IMG/VR virus record: IMGVR_UViG_3300022929_000286
Location: 1-20,149 of that record
DNA: 20,149 bases
Direction: 5' to 3' (one strand)
Source of the DNA: a virus
Shown here: in pieces, positions 13,287-20,149 of the stretch
Position numbering within the stretch: position 1 is the first letter of the stretch
How the letters are laid out: the number at the start of each line of letters is the position of its first letter
The notes under the pieces: generated by a model
What the model saw: the letters and a program-made list of their open reading frames with translations, nothing else
What the model was told of the DNA's origin: nothing
Database searches by the model: none
Program-made: the position numbers and the translations under genes

Positions 13287-16200
13287 CAACATTTTTAACA
13301 AGTACATTTGGCTCGACGGCTGCTAAAGCCGCTTTAGCTTCGGCAGCTAAAACTATCCCACTTTGGGCCAGTGTAACTGCACATGTAATAGTAGCCGGAG
13401 CGACTATGGTCGGTTCTGCTCTACTTGCTCCAAAGAACAGGTTTGGCCAAGGCAATGACAGGAACTCTTTAACTGTTCGCGGAGCCAACAGTCTCGGTGG
13501 GACAACAAATAGACAATACATATACGGCGAAGTCAAAGTTGGTGGAACCATTGTGTATATGGGAACCAGTGATTTTGATTCTAGTGTCACGGGTAATGAC
13601 AATAGATATCTTCACATGGTCCTGGTGCATTGTGATCACGAAACCGAGGAGCTTGGCGATCTGTATGTTAATGGGGAAGTAGTTAATTTTTCCGCATACA
13701 GCAGTGACGGTGCATTAAGGTCGGCCACAGGAACTAGGTATTCTGGCAGCCTATGGATTGCCGATCACCACGGTGGGCCTAGCCAAACTGTCAATAGCAC
13801 ACTAGATGCGGCTATGGGCAATTGGGGAAGCAGTGACAAACTTAGTGGAATGTCATACACCTATATTAGGCTACTACTTAAGGACGGCGATGAAAATGCT
13901 TTCCCTACTGGCATTCCGCAGTTTCAGAGGGTTGTGAAAGGAAGAAAGGTTTATGATCCTCGAGAGTCTTCCCATGATCCAGATGATAGCACGACCTGGG
14001 AGTACAGTTCAAATTGGGCTTTATGCGTTGCAGACTATTTGCAAAGCGAGTTCGGTTATGGGAGAATCGGACTTGGTCATAGCAAAATCAATGAAACAGA
14101 ACTAATTGCTTCTGCCAATAATAGTGACGAAACAGTAAATAGCAAATGGGACAATTGGTCTGCTTCAGAGGACGTTGCTCTTAATACTCAGAGACTAATA
14201 ACGGAAGGAGCAATCCTTGTTTGTACAACGGCGGGTACTACCGGAACATCAGAGCCAGCAGGACCATACAGTGGCGGGGAAACAAACATTTCCGATGGCA
14301 CTGCAATTTGGAGGGTTCTTTATGCCAATCCGACTGGAACCGAAAGCAGGTATGAGCTAAACGGAATAGTCAATTCAGATGAAGATCCAATGGAGGTTGT
14401 GCGGTCAATGCGTACAGCCGCTGATGGTCTGGTCGAATATATTGGCGGCGAATGGTTTATTCGTTCTGGGCGGTACATAACTCCTACAATAACCTTAGAC
14501 GAATCTGATTTTGCTGGTCCAATATCCGGTACAACCAAAGACGACCGTACGGTCTCGGTAAACACTATTAAAGGGGTTATAGTAAACAAAGACGATGCAT
14601 ACAATGTTATCGACGTTCCTTCCTTCACTAATTCCACATTTGTTGCGGAAGATAATGGGGTAGTTTCTACTAGGGAACTAGAGCTTTTATTTACTAACAG
14701 TCCGGCTGCGGCTCAACGTCTATTCAAAATTGCTTTAGCTAAGGCACGTCAGCAGATCAGTCACAAGGCTACGTTTACGGCAAAAGCAATGCAGCTTCAG
14801 GTCGGCGATAATTTCAAGCTGGATTTCGCTAGGTACAACTACAGTTCAACTGCCAGCACTCCAACTACATTCCAGGTATGGTCGCATCAGTTGAAGATCG
14901 GCGGCAATGGCGAGCTTCTGGTGGATATGGAGTTTCGCGAGATTGCGAGTAATACATACGATTTCGACGCAACGACCGATCAAACTACAGTCGATCCCGC
15001 CCCAACGTCTTTTCTTCCAGATCCTTTTGAGGTGACGGCTCCGACTGGAATGACGGCAGAAAGCGGGACCGATCAACTTATAGAGACTTCTGATGGAAGT
15101 ATTTTGCCAACTGTTTTGGTGGAATGGACTGCGGCGGCTAGTGTCAATGTCATCGGCTATCAGATCCGCTGGAAATACGCAAACCTCCCAAGAGATATTT
15201 GGTATAGGTATTTGACAGTAAACGGCAGGAACAACACGTCATCGGTCATCACGGGCGTTCGGGAAAGTCGAGGCGATGCGAATCAGTACATCGACATCGA
15301 CATCCGATCTTTGACTCCAGTTAAGGAAGGCGAATGGACGGTTGTCGAACACGATCACAATGTCATCGGCAAATCAGCGGCTCCAACAGACCCAAGCAGT
15401 CCAACAGTTGCTGCTGTTGAGAATGGCGTCACGGTTACGTTTTCCGAGCATCCCGATTTGGACTTTCTGAATTATCACATCTGGGTTCAAACATCTGCAA
15501 CCGCTCCGACGCATACCGGAACCGGACCATTCACGCCAATCGCCACAACTACAACCAGCGGCCTAACAAAGACCATTCTCGGTCTTGACCCGTCATTGAC
15601 ATACTACGTTTTCACGGCGGCGATGGATAGCAGTCGGCTGTTCTCTGACATTGTTGCAACAAGTCCGGCGACGATTAGCCCATCGGCAATTTCGGCTGAT
15701 GGAAGTTTGGGAGCCTTGGCAACCAAGGACTCCGTAAACTTAGGAATCGAAGGCGATGGCGGCGTAACTACGGGAACCATTTTGCCTGTAGGCAACACGG
15801 AGGCAACCGACAACGGAACGACAATCAACACCAGCGGCAACGTCGACGGAACAATAGACTTTACCGACAGCGGAGCAATTAAACACGGCAAGACGAGCAG
15901 CGACGACGCTAGTAATGCTGGCTTCTGGCTTGGCGAAGATGGTCAAGCAACTCCCGACTATGACTTCCACATAGGCGATTCTACCAATTCTCTCAAATGG
16001 GACGGGTCGGCGTCAGAGCTAACAATCAAGGGCGATTTGACGGCAGGTACTGTAAACATCAACGACAACTTTAAGGTCAGCTCTGCCGGAGCAGTTACCA
16101 TTGGTGATGATTCCGCTGGCAAGAACTATTTCCTATTTCAAGACACCGTTGACAACGAGGCCGCTAGATTAGGCGTTTATGACAGTTCGGGCGATAATGT

Positions 16201-19200
16201 CGGCTATCTTAGAGCAGTGAACGATTGGGCTGAGTTTAAACTTTTTACAGGATCACTTTCGACCGCAGGCCATGTTAATATTGACAGCCAAGGGCTGGTT
16301 CACGTCAAAACTAATGGAGCCATCGACGACGCCTTCGCAGTCGAGAGGCCAATCGGATCTACATCTGAGCGTTTTAATATCGGCATAACTAAAACAGGCG
16401 TCTTGGAATTTGGTCTAAGTGGTACTCGTGATTGCAACCTATACCGAGATTCGTCGAATGTTTTGAAAACTGATGATTCGCTTATCGTTGGGACAAACCT
16501 TACACTCGGCGGAAGGCTCTACGACGGTCAAGCCACTCCTAGCTCTGGCACATCGGGCCAAGTTCTAAGCTCGACCGGAACTGGTACGCAATGGATCGAT
16601 TCTGCCGCTGGACTGTGGACGCAAACGGGTTCTGATATTTACTACTCGTCCGGTCGGGTCGGCATAGGTACTCCGTCGCCTGATGAATTGTTGCATGTAG
16701 AAAATAGTTCAGGCAATGCGGTAATAAAAACTGAGTCCCAAAGCAGTGGAACATCAGCTATTCAACTGTATGAGTCAGGAGATTTTGGGTTTCAATTTCA
16801 ATATGACGGTTCTGACGACAAACTGCATTTATGGTCTAAGGGATTTTCTGGAAATGATTCTAAGCGTGTTACATTCCTAAAAGATGGTCGGGTCGGCATA
16901 GGCACGCAGTCGCCCGATCACAAGCTCTCCGTTTATGGAGACTCTGACGGGAATCGCACAGAGATTGGCATAGACAACCTCGACCAGCGCTTGGTGCTTG
17001 GTGCGTATTATGAACTCGGAGTAGCTCAGTATTCCACGATTCAGTCAACAAACAACTTAGAAACTACTGGAACAAATCTAGTTTTGCAACCCGACGGCGG
17101 TAACGTCGGGATAGGCACTTTGCCTGCAGAAAAGTTACATGTTTCTGGAAACATAATGCTTGATAACAATACAGCGTTATTAAGTAAACGGGTAGCAGGA
17201 AACACACTGAATCTCATAGGTATCAATAATTCAGGTCAAGGGTTTATTGAAATAGGAGAGGCTAGCACAGTGCCTGACGGAATGTTTATCTATACACCTA
17301 CCGACTCGGGGCAAGGTGTAACATTCCACAATGGAACAGATCCATTAATGTTCGTCGAAAACGATGGTAGCGTCGGCATAGGCACTCAGTCGCCGCAGGC
17401 CCAGCTACATCTGGAATCAACGTCAGGGGGTCAGTTACGGTTAGCATACAACAGTAACTATTACTGGGATATTGAGCGTAATATTTCGACGGGGGATTTG
17501 ACGTTTACCGATAGTCATACTGGCGAGTGCCTGCGCCTCGATGCAAGTACCGGCAATGTAGGCATCGGCACGCAGTCGCCTGATGCAGATCTGCACGTTG
17601 TGGGTAGCACAATTCTTGGAGTTGATGCAGCAACTGGCCCAAGATTAAGGGCTGTTGGATCGGGAAATGATTTTTATATTCAAGCTAGTAATAGTTCAAC
17701 TTATGGCACGGGTACAAAGTTGAATTTTGGTAAGTTCTATTCCACTGACACAACTATGACGGTGGACACAGCTAACAAGAGAGTCGGCATTGGAACTACG
17801 TCTCCTGACGGTCTTCTTCACGTTTCCGATGCCAATATAAGAGCTGCGGATAATAATGCAAAAATCACTATTGAAAGCGCTGGTTATAGTTGGTTGCAAT
17901 TTCTGGGGGATGACACTGCACAAAACGGAATACTTTGGGGAGATGCAGCATCGGTCAACAGAGGTCGTTTATATTATGAGCATTCGGATGACTCAATGTC
18001 TTTTGCGACAGATGGGACCGTAAGAGCTGTAATCGACGGCACAGGAAATTTCGGCATAGGTACTCAGGATCCAATTACTAAACTTCATGTTTTCGATGGA
18101 GATGGATCTTACCCTTATGATGCTAATAATCATCTTGTGGTTGAATCTAATTCCCACTCATATATTGGCCTTGGTGGTGGTACAAGTTCAGACGTTGGTA
18201 TCCACTTTGGCGATGCAGGTAATATGGGAATGGGTAGACTTGCATATCTTAACAGCTCTAATGCCATGGCGTTTAGTACAAACGCCGCAGAACGCTTGCG
18301 CATAGACTCAGCTGGCAATGTCGGCATCAACGACTCAACGCCCTCATACAAGCTCGATGTAAATGGAACGGGGCGTTTTACTGGCGCGCTTACAGCCTCC
18401 GGAGGAATAAATGGCCTAACGCTATCTAACGGTATCAGCGGCTCTAACTTCAACATCTCGGGAGTCAATCAGCTTACAATCAATGACCCAGGAGAGGGCA
18501 TCGTTTTCCAAGGCACAACCAATGTTGTGCTTGCCGCCATAGACGATGCAACCGACTCCATTATGAACTTCGCCAACGCGACTGAACTTCGTCGCAATGG
18601 CAATAAAGTTTGGGATGCTGGTAACACTCCACACGATTTCGGTAAATCATACGCTGGCGTTACTTATCAAAGCCTCGGCGTAGATCTCAACAGTTATCGC
18701 GATCTCGGTGATCACGTTTTCTATAACTCTGGAGGAGCAAGTACAGCGAACTCGCCGTTCAGCGCGGGCTATGCTTACGCATGGACATTGGGAGCCGGAG
18801 ATAATAGTAGTCGAGGTGTACAGTTCGCAGCCAATTACGGTACTTCAGCGAAAATGTATTGGCGTGAAATGGGTACGCCTTCAAATTGGCGAGAGCTGCT
18901 GACAACTGATGCGAATGGCAACTGTACAGCTAGCGCGAATCTTGACGACATTCTCACGTTCGGTAGGGCTAAAATTGGCTATGTAGGGCATGGCGACTTT
19001 GCTGGCTTTGCTCATTACGATCAGGCATCTACTACCGGATATGCTCTACTTCAAGGCGCATCAGGAGATACTTATGTAAACTGCCAAGCTGGTCGCGCAA
19101 TATATTTTCGCGAGGCAAACTCAACATTTGGGTATTGGGACGGTACAGCTAATCGCTGGTATTTCAATGGCACTGCCACACAGATTGGAACCACGTCTTT

Positions 19201-20149
19201 AAACAATAAACTCAATGTTGGCGGTTCGGTTGGTCTTCAAGCTGGCAACGGTAATGGGTATAAGTTCTGGAACAACAACGCTTCCTATACAATTCATATG
19301 TCGTCGAGCGGCGACACTAACTGGGGCGGTCGCCTAGACACAACTAGCGACTATAATATGTATTTCCGCATGACGGGCGGCACAAATCGCGGATTCGTTT
19401 TTCAGAACGGTTCGGCGACGGAAACAGCTCAGATCACCGGAGCTGGAAATTTTCACAACATTGGCAACATCTATTGTGGGGGGAATGCTTCGATAGGCAC
19501 AACGTCAGGCGGCTATAAATTGCGCGTCGAGGGAACGGCCTATATAGCTGATAACCTAACCATTGGCGACGTTGGCTCAGAGGGCGGCGAGATTGTGCTA
19601 CTCGACCACAACAACTCCAACGCCCAGCAACTGATTATCGACGTTGATTCCGTAGGCCATAGCCGATTATTCCAAATCGGCAACGGGAATTTGAATCTCG
19701 GCAACCTAACAGGCGGCACGGGCGAAACTCGACTTTATTGCAATGCGGATTTGAAGGTTCGGGTAAAATCAACTCAGACCGAAATCACGGACCAGCTATA
19801 TGTCAGCGGCTACGCTGGAAGCGATTCGATTGTAACAATCAATGGAATCGATTGCGGCGGCGGCATGCTTGTTCAGGGATCGCTCGATGTTGATAACAAT
19901 CTTGATGTTAGCGGCTCCAAAAACTTCCGCATCGCTCATCCGGTTCGGGACGGCCACGATCTTCGCCACACTTGCATCGAGTCGCCACAAGCCGATCTGA
20001 CCTATCGCGGCAAGGCCACGCTTGTCGATGGAACGGTGCAGGTCAACCTCGATAGCGAGTTTGGAATGACCGCCGGAACATTTGCGGCCTTGAATGACGA
20101 CGTGCAAGTGTTCGTTCAAAACGACACGGGCTGGGATGCCGTTCGTGGA
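13271..20149 (+). CDS. Giant tail-tip/fibre fusion protein, gpJ-like (partial, 3' end missing)
   Basis: I read this frame codon by codon from ATG 13271 to the last base: 2293 codons without a stop. Residues 1-590 are a gpJ-like tip protein: hydrophobic start (VTAHVIVAGATMVGSALLAP), NRQYIYGEVKVGG, WALCVADYLQSEFGYGRIGL, EWFIRSGRYITPTITLDESD and MEFREIASNTYDFD. Residues 290-358 are an inserted module. About 598-800 look like two fibronectin type III-like domains. From about 800 a Gly/Asn/Thr-rich fibre follows, with ten VGIGT-type repeats (1130-2074), a pyocin-knob-like domain (about 1788-1877) and a final SKNFRIAHP module (from 2216). It should sit at the tail tip and bind the host surface. The start overlaps the DUF6950 gene. 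Related C-terminal modules usually run some 60-80 residues further, so the full length is probably near 2,360. Confidence 0.93.
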   Translation, partial: MAGPVATFLTSTFGSTAAKAALASAAKTIPLWASVTAHVIVAGATMVGSALLAPKNRFGQGNDRNSLTVRGANSLGGTTNRQYIYGEVKVGGTIVYMGTSDFDSSVTGNDNRYLHMVLVHCDHETEELGDLYVNGEVVNFSAYSSDGALRSATGTRYSGSLWIADHHGGPSQTVNSTLDAAMGNWGSSDKLSGMSYTYIRLLLKDGDENAFPTGIPQFQRVVKGRKVYDPRESSHDPDDSTTWEYSSNWALCVADYLQSEFGYGRIGLGHSKINETELIASANNSDETVNSKWDNWSASEDVALNTQRLITEGAILVCTTAGTTGTSEPAGPYSGGETNISDGTAIWRVLYANPTGTESRYELNGIVNSDEDPMEVVRSMRTAADGLVEYIGGEWFIRSGRYITPTITLDESDFAGPISGTTKDDRTVSVNTIKGVIVNKDDAYNVIDVPSFTNSTFVAEDNGVVSTRELELLFTNSPAAAQRLFKIALAKARQQISHKATFTAKAMQLQVGDNFKLDFARYNYSSTASTPTTFQVWSHQLKIGGNGELLVDMEFREIASNTYDFDATTDQTTVDPAPTSFLPDPFEVTAPTGMTAESGTDQLIETSDGSILPTVLVEWTAAASVNVIGYQIRWKYANLPRDIWYRYLTVNGRNNTSSVITGVRESRGDANQYIDIDIRSLTPVKEGEWTVVEHDHNVIGKSAAPTDPSSPTVAAVENGVTVTFSEHPDLDFLNYHIWVQTSATAPTHTGTGPFTPIATTTTSGLTKTILGLDPSLTYYVFTAAMDSSRLFSDIVATSPATISPSAISADGSLGALATKDSVNLGIEGDGGVTTGTILPVGNTEATDNGTTINTSGNVDGTIDFTDSGAIKHGKTSSDDASNAGFWLGEDGQATPDYDFHIGDSTNSLKWDGSASELTIKGDLTAGTVNINDNFKVSSAGAVTIGDDSAGKNYFLFQDTVDNEAARLGVYDSSGDNVGYLRAVNDWAEFKLFTGSLSTAGHVNIDSQGLVHVKTNGAIDDAFAVERPIGSTSERFNIGITKTGVLEFGLSGTRDCNLYRDSSNVLKTDDSLIVGTNLTLGGRLYDGQATPSSGTSGQVLSSTGTGTQWIDSAAGLWTQTGSDIYYSSGRVGIGTPSPDELLHVENSSGNAVIKTESQSSGTSAIQLYESGDFGFQFQYDGSDDKLHLWSKGFSGNDSKRVTFLKDGRVGIGTQSPDHKLSVYGDSDGNRTEIGIDNLDQRLVLGAYYELGVAQYSTIQSTNNLETTGTNLVLQPDGGNVGIGTLPAEKLHVSGNIMLDNNTALLSKRVAGNTLNLIGINNSGQGFIEIGEASTVPDGMFIYTPTDSGQGVTFHNGTDPLMFVENDGSVGIGTQSPQAQLHLESTSGGQLRLAYNSNYYWDIERNISTGDLTFTDSHTGECLRLDASTGNVGIGTQSPDADLHVVGSTILGVDAATGPRLRAVGSGNDFYIQASNSSTYGTGTKLNFGKFYSTDTTMTVDTANKRVGIGTTSPDGLLHVSDANIRAADNNAKITIESAGYSWLQFLGDDTAQNGILWGDAASVNRGRLYYEHSDDSMSFATDGTVRAVIDGTGNFGIGTQDPITKLHVFDGDGSYPYDANNHLVVESNSHSYIGLGGGTSSDVGIHFGDAGNMGMGRLAYLNSSNAMAFSTNAAERLRIDSAGNVGINDSTPSYKLDVNGTGRFTGALTASGGINGLTLSNGISGSNFNISGVNQLTINDPGEGIVFQGTTNVVLAAIDDATDSIMNFANATELRRNGNKVWDAGNTPHDFGKSYAGVTYQSLGVDLNSYRDLGDHVFYNSGGASTANSPFSAGYAYAWTLGAGDNSSRGVQFAANYGTSAKMYWREMGTPSNWRELLTTDANGNCTASANLDDILTFGRAKIGYVGHGDFAGFAHYDQASTTGYALLQGASGDTYVNCQAGRAIYFREANSTFGYWDGTANRWYFNGTATQIGTTSLNNKLNVGGSVGLQAGNGNGYKFWNNNASYTIHMSSSGDTNWGGRLDTTSDYNMYFRMTGGTNRGFVFQNGSATETAQITGAGNFHNIGNIYCGGNASIGTTSGGYKLRVEGTAYIADNLTIGDVGSEGGEIVLLDHNNSNAQQLIIDVDSVGHSRLFQIGNGNLNLGNLTGGTGETRLYCNADLKVRVKSTQTEITDQLYVSGYAGSDSIVTINGIDCGGGMLVQGSLDVDNNLDVSGSKNFRIAHPVRDGHDLRHTCIESPQADLTYRGKATLVDGTVQVNLDSEFGMTAGTFAALNDDVQVFVQNDTGWDAVRG
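14138..14341 (+). other. Inserted binding-type domain within the gpJ-like tip
   Basis: Residues 290-358 separate two tip segments, ANNSDETV and ESRYELNG, that I recall as almost adjacent in related gpJ proteins. The insert has W-x-x-W, LITEGAILVCTTAGTTGTSE, P-x-G and ISDGTAIWRVL. The pattern of a Cys/Tyr strand, A-G-T-T/S-G-x-x-x-P and D-G-T-x-x-W recurs in phage fibres and resembles carbohydrate-binding folds of the CBM5/12 kind. A glycan-binding role is inferred. Confidence 0.6.
16658..19510 (+). repeat. Ten VGIGT-x-SPD fibre repeats
   Basis: Copies of (V)GIGT-x-SP-x-x-x-LHV begin at 16658, 16892, 17105, 17372, 17558, 17783, 18050, 18320, with shorter, degenerate ones at 19181 and 19490. 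The first eight are spaced 62 to 90 residues apart. Each follows a strand ending in a D-G or G-N turn. At DNA level the core GTCGGCATAGGCAC(G/T)CAGTCGCC recurs with the same third-position bases in several copies (16892, 17372, 17558), while the stretches between differ. Such repeats form trimeric beta shafts and commonly occur in fibre proteins. Confidence 0.85.
18632..18898 (+). other. Pyocin-knob-like fibre domain
   Basis: Residues about 1788-1877 read FGKSYAGVTYQSLGVDLNSY, then DHVFYNSGGASTANSPFSAG, a Trp-rich strand, a QFAANYGTSAKMYWREMG block and PSNWRELLTT. This is the usual order of pyocin-knob/tail-fibre knob domains: LN-x-Y-x-x-x-G-x-(Y/F), a P near the centre, R-x-x-x-x-x-W-x-x-W. 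Here it lies within the chain rather than at its end. Receptor binding is inferred. Confidence 0.65.
19916..20149 (+). other. C-terminal SKNFRIAHP module (cut by the window edge)
   Basis: Residues 2216-2293 carry SKNFRIAHP, then LRHTCIESPQADLTYRGKAT, LVDGTVQVNLDSEFGM, TFAALNDDVQVFVQN and GWDAVRG. I recall this chain from the ends of fibre proteins in aquatic phages and from some bacterial surface proteins, where it closes the polypeptide. Its role (folding aid, capping or binding) is not known to me. Confidence 0.7.

Noticed and set aside
16658-18350. Regularly spaced repeats as a CRISPR array
   Set aside because: The repeats are in frame, 62-90 codons apart, diverged, and encode the known VGIGT fibre motif.
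13264-20119. Many open frames on the minus strand across the giant tail gene
   Set aside because: They are short, lack ribosome-binding sites and lie opposite an unbroken plus-strand frame with recognisable domains.
13271-20149. Diversity-generating retroelement target in the tail gene
   Set aside because: No reverse transcriptase, no template/variable repeat pair with A-specific changes and no C-type lectin end is visible in the window.
1-20149. tRNA genes, insertion sequences or integration sites
   Set aside because: No cloverleaf-like segment, transposase, integrase or attachment-like repeat was found in the non-coding gaps, which are few and short.

Overview
The window is the virion structural region of a tailed phage with a long non-contractile tail (siphovirus type), or of a prophage. 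It holds an HK97-type head, a head-tail neck, a lambda-like tail assembly module and the start of a very large tail-tip/fibre gene that is still open at the last base. No integrase, repressor, replication gene, tRNA, CRISPR array or insertion sequence is visible, so lifestyle and host cannot be settled. Several protein styles are, from memory, common in phages of aquatic bacteria: the fibre-like protein at 5853, the membrane proteins after it, and the C-terminal tail-fibre module. The host is therefore inferred to be an aquatic, probably Gram-negative bacterium. Some genes have clear Shine-Dalgarno sites, but the two most abundant virion proteins are preceded by A/C-rich leaders with none.

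Left edge (1-822). A possible gene tail on the plus strand (1-62) faces a minus-strand pair: a small unknown protein and a short lytic transglycosylase-like endolysin. The pair ends at a rho-independent terminator (67-97). A divergent AT-rich gap (710-822) carries candidate promoters in both directions. No terminase lies next to the portal gene within the window.

Head and neck (823-5856). Portal, a ClpP-type prohead protease with an extra C-terminal domain, the major capsid protein, a 55-residue TTG-start gene, a gp6-like connector, and two related head-tail joining proteins in tandem. Most are translationally coupled.

Inserted cassette (5853-7729). A fibre-like structural protein, a 138-base gap with strong RNA hairpins, and three small membrane proteins (holin candidates). 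It splits the neck genes from the tail-completion genes and looks different in base composition.

Tail (7729-13286). HK97 gp10-like protein, DUF3168 tail terminator, major tail protein, two tail assembly chaperone-like genes without an obvious frameshift site, a 752-residue tape measure, gpM-like and gpL-like tip proteins and a DUF6950/NlpC-like protein.

Tail tip and fibre (13271-20149, open). One reading frame of 2293 codons fuses a gpJ-like tip protein (with an inserted binding-type domain), fibronectin-like domains, ten VGIGT-type fibre repeats, a pyocin-knob-like domain and a C-terminal module that should end shortly beyond the window.
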